DNA of 64,000 bases, taken from contig NZ_DOPX01000017.1 in NCBI RefSeq assembly GCF_003514505.1, positions 1 through 64,000 of the forward strand. Direction: 5' to 3'. Origin of the DNA: Proteiniclasticum sp. (GTDB lineage Bacteria; Bacillota; Clostridia; Clostridiales; Clostridiaceae). Below are positions 44,592 through 52,642 of the stretch, one piece after another; positions within the stretch are counted from its first letter, which is position 1; each line of letters starts with the position of its first letter. The translations under genes were made by a program, and so were the position numbers. A model generated the notes under the pieces. It had not been told where the DNA came from. It did not search any database and was given only the letters and a program-made list of their open reading frames with translations.

Positions 44592-45611
44592 ATGACACGA
44601 AGAGAATATAAAAAAACAAAGAAAAAGAAAAGAAATGTAAAAACACCCCTTCTCATCACACTGGCAGTACTCCTTTTCCTAACAGGGTTCGGATATGCAT
44701 ACGTCCATAATCTATTGAATTCAACAATTAAAGAAGAAATTCCTCAAGGGGAAGGCGAACTGGGTATTGGGGACAAAGAGTTCGAATTTGAATACGAAGA
44801 AGGCATAGAGATTCCAGGAGGCGAAGATGATGGCAGTGATCTTCCCTATTACTATGAAGAAGTTAAAGGAATCACAAATATCGCTCTATTTGGTGTAGAT
44901 GCTCCTCTAGGAAAACGTGGCAGAAGCGATGCCATCATGATCGTCACCATTGATAGAAACTCAAAGAAAATCAAGCTGTCTTCCATCATCAGAGACAGCT
45001 ATGTGAACATTCCAGATCGAGGAATGGATAAAGTGAACCACGCTTACGCTTTCGGAGGTCCTGAACTGGCGCTCAAGACTCTAAACTCAAACTTCCATCT
45101 GGATATAAGAAATTTCGCCACCGTGAACTTCACTACTCTTCCTAAGGTCATTGATACCTTAGGTGGTGTAAGCATTACTGTAACCAATGCAGAAGCCACA
45201 CAGATTGCTGGTATCTCCAAAGGAGGGACCTATACCCTCACTGGAGAGCAAGCACTATCTTATGTCAGAATACGTAAAATTGACTCAGACTTTGCAAGAT
45301 CAGACAGACAGAGAACCGTCATTGAAGCCATCATCAAAAAAATGCTCGATAAACCTGTAACTTCCTACCCAGGAATCTTAAGCAAGATTCTACCACTCAT
45401 TACAACCAACATGGGATCCAATGACATCTTAAGTCTTGCAGGAAGCGTTGTAACCAACGGAATTAGAACTGTTGATCAGATGAGATTCCCTGAAGATTCC
45501 TATTCCAGCGGACAGACCATCAAGGGTATCTACTATTATGTATTCAACAGAGACAGCGCTGTTAGAAGCATCGGCAGTTACATCTACCTGGATGAAAAAA
45601 CATCCAATTAA
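44592..45611 (+). CDS. LytR-CpsA-Psr (LCP) family glycopolymer-peptidoglycan ligase
   Basis: A 339-residue LCP protein: a basic cytoplasmic tail, a helix (about residues 17-37), a long acidic linker (Glu/Gly/Asp-rich, about 47-90), then the LCP domain with F-G-V-D-A-P, K-R-G-R-S-D-A-I, I-R-D-S-Y-V, D-K-V-N-H-A-Y-A-F-G-G and Y-V-R-I-R-K with R-S-D-R-Q-R. It has the same length and layout as the LCP at 27695-28714 and the two are probably paralogues. TATAAT at 44540-44545 is a likely -10. A terminator separates it from the sortase gene. Confidence 0.93.
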   Translation: MTRREYKKTKKKKRNVKTPLLITLAVLLFLTGFGYAYVHNLLNSTIKEEIPQGEGELGIGDKEFEFEYEEGIEIPGGEDDGSDLPYYYEEVKGITNIALFGVDAPLGKRGRSDAIMIVTIDRNSKKIKLSSIIRDSYVNIPDRGMDKVNHAYAFGGPELALKTLNSNFHLDIRNFATVNFTTLPKVIDTLGGVSITVTNAEATQIAGISKGGTYTLTGEQALSYVRIRKIDSDFARSDRQRTVIEAIIKKMLDKPVTSYPGILSKILPLITTNMGSNDILSLAGSVVTNGIRTVDQMRFPEDSYSSGQTIKGIYYYVFNRDSAVRSIGSYIYLDEKTSN

Positions 45612-45618
45612 AGTTTAT

Positions 45619-45656
45619 GAGCACTACAGAATGAAACGTTCTGTAGTGCTCTTTTT
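45619..45656 (+). terminator. Intrinsic terminator of the second LCP gene
   Basis: A 13-bp perfect stem (GAGCACTACAGAA / TTCTGTAGTGCTC) with a TGAAACG loop, followed by TTTTT. Confidence 0.9.
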
Positions 45657-45792
45657 CTTCTCTTCTTATCTGAATCATGCTCCAATAATGGAACAACTAG
45701 AAATTGTAACCTTCTTTCCGTTGAACCCACCACCAACCAATGTTATAGTTATTTAAAGAAAAGAAAAAGAAATCATGAAAGAGGGATTCCAC

Positions 45793-46491
45793 ATGAAGAA
45801 GTTTTTTGCAGTTCTCCTCATCGCCTTTGGCCTGCTATTAATCTTTACTCCTAAAATAAAAGATCTGGTGATTCAGGACACCATCAATAATACAGTAAAA
45901 ATCGTTGCTGATTATACACCGGAGAAAATCAAAGAGAACGAGCAGAATGAAGAAGCAGAGTTTGATTTCTCCATCGTAGAGGACATCAGCGTCACAGGCA
46001 CCCTGCTGGATGCCAGTAAAATCAACAAGAACCTTCTCATCGGACAGCTGGTGATTCCCAGCGTCAAAATGAACATCCCGATATTCAAAGGCATCAACAA
46101 TGCAAATCTCCTGGCAGGCTCTGCCACCATGAGAAAGGACCAGAAGATGGGGCAAGGTAACTATCCTCTCGCCGGGCACTATTCCAAAGATAAGAATATT
46201 CTCTTTGGCTCTCTCATGGATGTGAAAGAAGGAGACATCATACGGCTCACAGACAACGAGACCATTTTTGAGTATGTTGCCTATGATGTGACCACAGTAC
46301 CAGATACTGCAGTGTACATCATTGAAGATCAGGAAGCGAAGAAGAGAGGAAACGCCATTCTTTCCCTCATGACCTGCTACTACTCCTCTTCTACGGGCAA
46401 GCGCTACTTTGTCATGGCTGACTTCAAAACCTCTTACCCTTATAGTGAAGATCTGCTGCACGAAGAAGCTGCCTACAATGCATCAAACTAA
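45793..46491 (+). CDS. Class A-type sortase
   Basis: A 232-residue transpeptidase anchored by one N-terminal helix (about residues 3-20). Catalytic residues are visible: His in L-A-G-H-Y, Cys in L-M-T-C-Y-Y, and Arg in G-K-R-Y-F-V, in the order and spacing of sortases. Upstream, L-V-I-P-S-V-K-M-N-I-P-I-F-K-G is the first strand of the beta barrel. Sortases attach proteins with a C-terminal LPXTG-type signal to peptidoglycan. No such substrate protein was seen in the window. The ATG after AGAGGG is chosen over an upstream in-frame ATG. Confidence 0.9.
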   Translation: MKKFFAVLLIAFGLLLIFTPKIKDLVIQDTINNTVKIVADYTPEKIKENEQNEEAEFDFSIVEDISVTGTLLDASKINKNLLIGQLVIPSVKMNIPIFKGINNANLLAGSATMRKDQKMGQGNYPLAGHYSKDKNILFGSLMDVKEGDIIRLTDNETIFEYVAYDVTTVPDTAVYIIEDQEAKKRGNAILSLMTCYYSSSTGKRYFVMADFKTSYPYSEDLLHEEAAYNASN

Positions 46492-46514
46492 TGAGAAAAA
46501 GAAGACATTGAAAG

Positions 46515-46559
46515 AAGACATCCCCATCTGAAGATAAAATTCAGATGGGGATGTCTTTT
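46515..46559 (+). terminator. Intrinsic terminator of the sortase gene
   Basis: An 18-bp perfect stem (AAGACATCCCCATCTGAA and its complement) around a GATAAAA loop, followed by a short T-run. It might also act leftward, but the nearest leftward gene (recJ) ends 250 bp away. Confidence 0.9.
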
Positions 46560-46586
46560 ATCGTATTCATTTTAATTTTCAAAAAA

Positions 46587-46663
46587 GGAACCTGGCTCTT
46601 ACTTGCTTTGGCTTCAATCATCACGCAATAGATAGAGGTTTTTGCACGTTCCTGCCAGGTTCC
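46587..46663. repeat. Spaced inverted repeat GGAACCTGGC ... GCCAGGTTCC
   Basis: Perfect 10-bp inverted ends enclose 57 bp with no gene. A related GCACGTTCC lies just inside the right arm. The arrangement resembles a REP or small MITE remnant, but no second copy was found by eye in the window. Confidence 0.4.
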
Positions 46664-46808
46664 AGTGGTATGATGCTCCGCTTCCCTTCGTACGAGAAAG
46701 AATACCAGCTGTCCGTGAAAGACGGAATAACAATCACAAGATTTAATTTAGCATACTTTATACCACTTTGCAATCAAATACCGTAAAAATATATCACTTC
46801 GAAAAAAC

Positions 46809-48566
46809 TTAAGAAATACGAAGATCAAGGATCTTCATCTGAACTCTAGTGATGCCGTTGTAGGTGTTGAGATCCGGATAAAATAGAAGATCCACTTTCT
46901 TGTCTTTCAGCAATAGATCCAGTCTTTCAGCCTCCATGCCATGGACTTCTCTATAGTAATCCTCCAGTTTCTTCACCCCATAAAAATAGATTCCTTCCAC
47001 CAAAGAGTTTTCGGACTGGAACAGAAATTTCAGATGGTCCTTGTTCTGACCAAGAAAATACATCTGGGAAATGGTCAGCCCCTTCTCCGCAAAGACAGGC
47101 TTCGGATTCTCCTTGCCAAAAGGCTCCAATGCGTCCAGAGCATTGACAAAGCTCTCGGTGATCTTCCCAGGCGAAAGCCTGGCATCGATGCGCACCTTCG
47201 GAAGAAGATCCTCTTCAGACAGCTCTGAATTCCGATTAAGACTCTCCCTCAAGGAGTTGAGATGCTCTTCTTCTATAGTAAGCCCTGCCGCCATGGGATG
47301 TCCACCAAATTTTTTCAGATGCTCCTTCACACTGCTGAGCCCTTCAAAAATATTATACTCCTCGATGGATCTGGCAGATCCTTTCAGACCATTCTCTGTG
47401 GTAGTCAGAACGATGGCTGGTCTGTAGTATCTTTCCTTCACCCTGCCGGCTATGATCCCAGCAAGACTCTCATGAACGTCCTCCAGATGAAGAACCATCA
47501 CATGGTCCTCCTGGTAGCCATGGGTCCGGATCATATCTTCTGCTAAGACGATGCCTTCTTCTGTCATGGCCTTTCTTTTCTGATTGAGCTGATAAAGCTC
47601 TGTTGCAAGTCTTTTTGCTTCTTCACCTTCAGAAAAGAGAAGCTCCACACTCTTCCTCGCCGTGGCAAGTCTGCCCGCCGCGTTAAAGCAAGGGCCAAGA
47701 ACAAAGCCGATGCTGTAGGTGGACACCTCTTTCAGGGAAAGATCCGCAGCTTCCGCCAAGGCAAGCAGCCCTTCATTCTGAATGTTCTTCAGAAGAGATA
47801 GTCCATGCTTCACAATGATTCTGTTTTCTCCCGTAAGATCCATGATGTCTCCCACCGTGGCAATGGCAGCATAAGGAAGATACCTTTCGATCACATCCTC
47901 ATCCATGCCCATGACCTCATAAAGCTTTGTGATAAGTTTAAACGCCACTACAGCGCCGCAGAGTCCTTTATAGGGGTAAGGGCACCCTTCCTGCTTGGGA
48001 TTCACCACAGCGTCTGCTGGGGGCAGCACTTGCCTCTTCTTTTCCCCCTCCATAACATATGGAATGTCATGATGGTCAGTGACGATGATGTCCATCCCCA
48101 GGTCCTTGGCATGCTGCACCGCTTCAAAGGCTGAAATGCCATTGTCAAAGGTAATGAGAAGATTAATTCCCTCTTCCTTTGCTTTCTCCACCATATCCTT
48201 GTTGATGCCGTAGCCGTCCTTTACTCTGTCTGGTATCTCATAGTCCACGAGAGCATCCACTTCTCTCAATGCTGACAGCGCGATGTAGATACTCATGGAT
48301 CCATCGATGTCAAAATCTCCCACCAGACGGATTCTCTTCTCCTCTTCCAGAGCTGTTAAAATCAGATCCACCGCTTTGTCCATATCCTTCATGAGCCCCG
48401 GATCGTGAAGATCCGAAAGGCTTGGATGAAGATATGCCTTCATCTCTTCTAAAGTTCCTGGGCACCTGTTCACAAGGCACCTGGCAATCTCTTCCGGCAG
48501 ATTCAGCGCTCGACTCAGCGCACCATAATCTGTCCTGATATTTTTCATCATCCATTTACTTTGCAT
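46809..48566 (-). CDS. recJ: Single-stranded-DNA-specific exonuclease RecJ
   Basis: A 585-residue DHH-superfamily 5'-3' exonuclease for recombination and mismatch repair. The N-terminal DHH domain shows V-G-D-F-D-I-D-G (about residues 80-87), F-D-N-G (about 140) and V-T-D-H-H-D-I-P (about 162); the DHHA1 part shows G-G-H-P-M-A-A-G-L (about 418) and is followed by the C-terminal OB-like region. One oddity is G-P-C-F-N-A-A-G-R where most RecJ proteins read G-P-R-(I/L)-N-A-A-G-R. Length is close to the family norm. It appears to be a single-gene unit. Confidence 0.93.
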   Translation of the reverse strand: MQSKWMMKNIRTDYGALSRALNLPEEIARCLVNRCPGTLEEMKAYLHPSLSDLHDPGLMKDMDKAVDLILTALEEEKRIRLVGDFDIDGSMSIYIALSALREVDALVDYEIPDRVKDGYGINKDMVEKAKEEGINLLITFDNGISAFEAVQHAKDLGMDIIVTDHHDIPYVMEGEKKRQVLPPADAVVNPKQEGCPYPYKGLCGAVVAFKLITKLYEVMGMDEDVIERYLPYAAIATVGDIMDLTGENRIIVKHGLSLLKNIQNEGLLALAEAADLSLKEVSTYSIGFVLGPCFNAAGRLATARKSVELLFSEGEEAKRLATELYQLNQKRKAMTEEGIVLAEDMIRTHGYQEDHVMVLHLEDVHESLAGIIAGRVKERYYRPAIVLTTTENGLKGSARSIEEYNIFEGLSSVKEHLKKFGGHPMAAGLTIEEEHLNSLRESLNRNSELSEEDLLPKVRIDARLSPGKITESFVNALDALEPFGKENPKPVFAEKGLTISQMYFLGQNKDHLKFLFQSENSLVEGIYFYGVKKLEDYYREVHGMEAERLDLLLKDKKVDLLFYPDLNTYNGITRVQMKILDLRIS

Positions 48567-48637
48567 ACTCTCTTATCCTGTTCTTTCTCATATTTTCATT
48601 CATACCATTCATTATAGCCAAACTTTCCAAGAGAATG

Positions 48638-48671
48638 CAAAAGGAATCCCTGATTTTACTCAGAGATTCCT
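48638..48671 (-). terminator. Intrinsic terminator of the DJ-1/PfpI gene
   Basis: On the minus strand AGGAATC-T-CTGA pairs with TCAG-G-GATTCCT around a short loop (one mismatch), followed by TTTTGC. Confidence 0.65.
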
Positions 48672-48730
48672 AAAATTCACAGTTCTTTCAAAGAGAATGG
48701 GATCACTTTACCTGAATGGTCCAGAAGCTC

Positions 48731-49315
48731 CTACTTTCCCTTCTTTTCCAGAAGGAAATTATACTGCATATCTTCCCGAAGTCTTATGGCATCTTCTTCT
48801 AGACCTAAAGCTTCCAGCAGTGAGAATCCCATTTCCATGGATGTACCTGCACCTCGTGAAGTGAGAATGTTGCCAGACCTTACAAAGACTTCATGAGCAT
48901 ACTTTTCTGGATGAATCTTCTCCTCAAAGGTTGGTGCAGAGGTGGCCTCATGGCCTTTTAAAATCCCTGCTTCCTCCAGTACCCAAGGTGCAGCACAGAT
49001 GGCTCCGATGAGCACCTGATCCTCATTGTATTTTCGAAGAAGATCCAGCACCTTTTCACTGGCTGCTAGATTATTTACCCCGGGAACGCCTCCTGGAAGA
49101 TACACCAGATCGTAGTCGTCGTTATAGATGTCAATGAACTCCAACCGAACGTCACTTTTCAGCGTGATATTATGCGACCCTGTCACATCTTCTTTTTCAG
49201 TAATGGATGCCACCTGTACTTTAACTTTGGCTCTTCTTAAGATATCAATGACCGATACCGCTTCAATCTCCTCAAACCCTGGTGCCAGAAGAACAAGAAC
49301 TCTTTTACTATTCAT
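48731..49315 (-). CDS. DJ-1/PfpI (YajL/ThiJ-like) family protein
   Basis: A 194-residue flavodoxin-like protein. The nucleophile-elbow Cys is in G-A-I-C-A-A-P-W (about residues 104-111), with the upstream acidic residue in P-G-F-E-E-I-E-A (about 12-19) that lowers its pKa, and L-P-G-G-V-P-G at about 73-79. This is the pattern of the YajL/DJ-1 branch (oxidative-stress chaperone or deglycase activities have been proposed for it). GGAGGAG precedes the ATG. Physiological substrate unknown. Confidence 0.9.
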   Translation of the reverse strand: MNSKRVLVLLAPGFEEIEAVSVIDILRRAKVKVQVASITEKEDVTGSHNITLKSDVRLEFIDIYNDDYDLVYLPGGVPGVNNLAASEKVLDLLRKYNEDQVLIGAICAAPWVLEEAGILKGHEATSAPTFEEKIHPEKYAHEVFVRSGNILTSRGAGTSMEMGFSLLEALGLEEDAIRLREDMQYNFLLEKKGK

Positions 49316-49434
49316 TACGACTCCTCCCCTGAAACACTTATTTTCTAAATTATACCATAGAAGTTAAAATTTAACTTAACAGCACCACAACATAAACTGT
49401 AAATTCTTGCCCATCATTTACAATATAGCATCCT

Positions 49435-51021
49435 CTACTCCACAGAACTTTCTACTGTTCCGTTACCATAGATAAAGTTTTCTTGGTAGTATTTTGAATT
49501 CTTCGCAAGTTCAAGATTCATATCGCGGCCATATTTCTCTAGTAATGTTTCTTCCTGAGAGAATAAGTTTGTTCCCAATCCTAATCTGTTATTCTTAATC
49601 TCCACATTCATAGTTGCTAGAACCGTTGGAAAAATATCGTAGGTATTGAACTGCCTGTTTTTCTTCGTAATATCCTTATCCTCAAATCCTGAGTTTATAA
49701 ATGCATTATATATCGTTCTCTGATAATCTGGGTCAATATCATCCAGAAAATCACTGTCCATCGTTAGATGATCTCCCACAATAACAATACTCGTATTTTC
49801 ATAAAAAACCTGCTTTTGTACCCATTCTATAAACTCAGCGATCTGCTTTGATGAACAGGATATCACATTAGCATATTGGTCATCATATGTATGGCTGCAT
49901 AAATCACATAGATACCCATCTTCAGCATGAGTATCCACAGTGAGCATCGTCAAATTAAACGGCTCCTCTTGCTGATGAAGTTCACTCAGTTTAATCTTCG
50001 CTATATCGAACAGTTTATGATCCTCATATCCCCAAAAAACAAAATAGTCCTCCGGAATCAGTTTATTATCCTTCGCATAATTGTAATCATAGATATTATA
50101 ATTGCCATGCTGTTCAAAGAAGTTCTTTCTTCCGCCAAAAACCGCATCGGAACCGATCAATAGATTGTTCGAATACCCTTCTTTCTCTAATAGGTCTCCC
50201 ATGGAAATTACACCTGGGAAAAACTCACTATGTTTTGACATAGAATTCCCATCAATTGGAATATTTAATGGAAGGCCAGTGGATTGTGCAAACATCGCTC
50301 CCATAGTCCAGCCAGCTCCCACCGCCTGTTCAAATCCACCAAGTTTATCAGAATTTGAAAAACTGATATTTTCCTGTGCCAAAGCGGAAAGTTCTTCGAT
50401 AAGATCCGTCTCCAGTGCTCCCCCCTTACTCTTCGAAGAGAAGGTATTTTCTAAGGACTCTAAATAAATATAGATTAAATTTCTCTTCTTTTTAGGAAAA
50501 GTAGTATTCGTGCTTGGTTCCACATAATTCTCTTCAATAAACAAAGAGTCTTCATACTGATTTTTCACATAAGACAACACGTTAAAATTTTTATCCGCTG
50601 TTATGAAGGAAGAAAGTAATATTACCAGAGCACTAAATAAAGCCACTGTTTTTATTAAACGGAAGGGTAAGATCCTGATTGTTACTTCTTTTTTATACTT
50701 CTCTGTAAGTTTGAAGCTGAAAATCAAATTGTATCGATACGTGCTTCTGATGAGAATTCTGCTATGAACTGTATGTACAATCAAGATGATTATCAACAGA
50801 TAACCTATGGGAGTTAGAACATATTTGAGTGCGGAACCTACCATCGTTGTATCAGCACCATCAAGGGGTACTTTTACATGAAAGATAATCTGATCAAGGG
50901 TCAAATCTGAAAAGGACAGTCTTGCCCACTCTACTAATCTGTATAGGCCTACTGCAAGAATCAGTGCAACATACCCTGCTACCAACATCGGGTCCTTTGA
51001 CTTTGTTTTTTTATTCATCAT
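49435..51021 (-). CDS. MdoB/LtaS-like membrane phosphoglycerol transferase (sulfatase fold)
   Basis: A 528-residue membrane enzyme: about four N-terminal helices (to about residue 150), then an extracytoplasmic alkaline-phosphatase/sulfatase domain. Y-I-Y-L-E-S-L-E-N-T (about 187-196) holds the first metal ligand, G-A-G-W-T-M-G-A (about 240-247) the nucleophile Thr, and T-V-D-T-H (about 365) and V-G-D-H (about 425) further metal ligands. It resembles phosphoglycerol transferase I (MdoB/OpgB) and LtaS, which move glycerol phosphate from phosphatidylglycerol to a glycan or lipid. It overlaps the upstream small membrane gene by 11 bp. Confidence 0.85.
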   Translation of the reverse strand: MMNKKTKSKDPMLVAGYVALILAVGLYRLVEWARLSFSDLTLDQIIFHVKVPLDGADTTMVGSALKYVLTPIGYLLIIILIVHTVHSRILIRSTYRYNLIFSFKLTEKYKKEVTIRILPFRLIKTVALFSALVILLSSFITADKNFNVLSYVKNQYEDSLFIEENYVEPSTNTTFPKKKRNLIYIYLESLENTFSSKSKGGALETDLIEELSALAQENISFSNSDKLGGFEQAVGAGWTMGAMFAQSTGLPLNIPIDGNSMSKHSEFFPGVISMGDLLEKEGYSNNLLIGSDAVFGGRKNFFEQHGNYNIYDYNYAKDNKLIPEDYFVFWGYEDHKLFDIAKIKLSELHQQEEPFNLTMLTVDTHAEDGYLCDLCSHTYDDQYANVISCSSKQIAEFIEWVQKQVFYENTSIVIVGDHLTMDSDFLDDIDPDYQRTIYNAFINSGFEDKDITKKNRQFNTYDIFPTVLATMNVEIKNNRLGLGTNLFSQEETLLEKYGRDMNLELAKNSKYYQENFIYGNGTVESSVE

Positions 51022-51352
51022 CTTTTGAGATAATTCTCTCCTTACTAATTTTGATACTTATGCTTTTCTTTATAAATTTCAGTAAAAGACCATTCATATA
51101 TGATACAGCAATAATGACAATTAGGTACTTTAACGAAATGAAGGAAGGGTTGATTCTTCCATTGACAAAACTCTCTGAGTTTCCAGACAGGAATCTAAGA
51201 ACAGCAATTAAAACTATGATGTTCAGGAATATACACTCTATAGCTCGTCTTAACTCATGTTTCCATTTTAGCTGAAGTGAATCTCTCACCTCTTCATTAG
51301 TCATGATGAGGTATGTAAGAAGTCCTGACAACAAAAAAATAATCTCTCCCAT
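51011..51352 (-). CDS. Small membrane protein coupled to the phosphoglycerol transferase
   Basis: A 113-residue protein with hydrophobic segments at about residues 3-18, 39-54 and 73-92 and a basic, Ser/Lys-rich tail. The ATG (MGEIIF) 5-6 nt after AAGGAG is preferred over an upstream in-frame ATG. Its 3' end overlaps the start of the MdoB/LtaS-like gene by 11 bp, implying translational coupling and a shared role at the membrane. No family recognised. Confidence 0.6.
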   Translation of the reverse strand: MGEIIFLLSGLLTYLIMTNEEVRDSLQLKWKHELRRAIECIFLNIIVLIAVLRFLSGNSESFVNGRINPSFISLKYLIVIIAVSYMNGLLLKFIKKSISIKISKERIISKDDE

Positions 51353-51421
51353 AATAGCTCCTTCACATAAAAATCTACTCACATGATAACATAGACTCAT
51401 CATGATTTAAATGAACAGCAC

Positions 51422-51455
51422 AAAATAGCAGAGTTCTTCATTAGAAAACTCTGCT
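51422..51455 (-). terminator. Intrinsic terminator of the first Gfo/Idh/MocA gene
   Basis: AGCAGAGTT-TTC and its complement pair around an AATG-type loop, with TTTT on the minus-strand side. It separates the oxidoreductase gene from the small membrane gene downstream. Confidence 0.7.
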
Positions 51456-51473
51456 ACTTCATAGTATGAATAT

Positions 51474-52424
51474 CTAGATTACAGCAAAAATCCGGTCTAG
51501 TATCCTTGCGTTCATCCGGGTCTCAGAAAGAGACAAAAGCGGAAGCTTTCCGTCCAGAATGCTCACAGAAAAGTCCTCAAACTCCTCTGTGAACTTCTCA
51601 CAAGGCTCCACATAGATGTCCTCTTTCTTTCCTTCCACATACAGCGTGATGGTTCCGTCGTTGTAGAGGAAAGGATCTGGTATCCTCAATCTTCCTTGGG
51701 TACCAATGATCTCTGCCTCATTCTTCTCAAAGGAGTTGAAGCCGCTGTGGATCACCGCCGTGACCCCATCCTCATATTCAAAAAGCACCGTGCTCTGAAC
51801 ATCTACTCCTTCTCTCACTTTCTTTGTTCCCAGGATACTGATGGGTTCCTTTTTCATAAGAAGTGTCAGGAAGTTCACGCCGTAGCTTCCCACATCGTAA
51901 AGGGCTCCCCCACCAAGGTCCTTGTCCATACGGATGTCTCCATCCTCTTCCATCATGAACCGGAAAGAGGCATCGATGTGCCTGATTTCTCCTAAAACAC
52001 AACTGTCCACAATCTCCATCACCTTCTGTATCCTTGGTGTATAGCGGTACATGAATCCTTCCATGAGCAGTTTATCCTGTTCTTCCGCTGTTTTCATCAT
52101 ATGCACCACTTCTTCCTCTGAAAGGCCCAGAGGCTTCTCACAAAGCACATGCTTTCCTTTCTCCAGAGCTTTCACCGTCCACTCCTTATGAAGGCTGTTG
52201 GGCAGCGGAATATAGACTGCATGGACGTCTTTATCCTCCAGAAGCTCCTCATAAGACCCATAGATTTTTTCAAAGGGCTCTTTCATCTTCGCCTCTTCCA
52301 ACTCTTCCTGATCCCTGGTCGCCAGCGCATACAGATGAGAATGCTTGGCATCCAGTATGGCTGGAATGCCGGAGTCCTTGGCAATGGATGCATACCCTAA
52401 TATTCCCCAATTGATCTTTTTCAT
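51474..52424 (-). CDS. Gfo/Idh/MocA-family NAD(P)-dependent oxidoreductase (copy 1)
   Basis: A 316-residue oxidoreductase. The N-terminal Rossmann motif is G-I-L-G-Y-A-S-I-A; C-E-K-P-L (about residues 94-98) carries the catalytic-site Lys of the family, and L-G-G-G-A-L-Y-D-V-G (about 171-180) contains the conserved substrate-side Asp. The same motifs, and most of the sequence, recur in the gene at 54206-55162, indicating a duplication. Substrate (a sugar, inositol or related polyol) cannot be told from sequence. GGAGG precedes the ATG. Confidence 0.9.
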   Translation of the reverse strand: MKKINWGILGYASIAKDSGIPAILDAKHSHLYALATRDQEELEEAKMKEPFEKIYGSYEELLEDKDVHAVYIPLPNSLHKEWTVKALEKGKHVLCEKPLGLSEEEVVHMMKTAEEQDKLLMEGFMYRYTPRIQKVMEIVDSCVLGEIRHIDASFRFMMEEDGDIRMDKDLGGGALYDVGSYGVNFLTLLMKKEPISILGTKKVREGVDVQSTVLFEYEDGVTAVIHSGFNSFEKNEAEIIGTQGRLRIPDPFLYNDGTITLYVEGKKEDIYVEPCEKFTEEFEDFSVSILDGKLPLLSLSETRMNARILDRIFAVI

Positions 52425-52571
52425 GTCGTACCTCCGTTGGTATCTATCTTATTAATATTATTCTTTTTAAACACCTCTTTAGAAGGTGCTACTAAGAAGT
52501 ATATGCATAATCTTTTACCTTGGCATGAACAGGAAGAAAACACTCCTGAAGAATCTTTGAACAATGGGAAA

Positions 52572-52620
52572 AAGAAAAGGACAGAGGAGAAGTAAGACTG
52601 CTCTTACACCTCTTCTGTCC
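52572..52620 (-). terminator. Intrinsic terminator of the DUF4301 gene
   Basis: On the minus strand a 19-bp imperfect stem begins GGACAGAAGAG and ends CTCCTCTGTCC, followed by TTTTCTTTTT. Confidence 0.8.
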
Positions 52621-52642
52621 ACTAATTAATCTTTTTTACAAT

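Noticed and set aside
46235..46461. Long open frames antisense to the sortase, recJ, FdrA and DUF1116 genes
   Set aside because: They are shadows of the real genes: no ribosome binding sites, low-complexity composition, no recognisable motifs.
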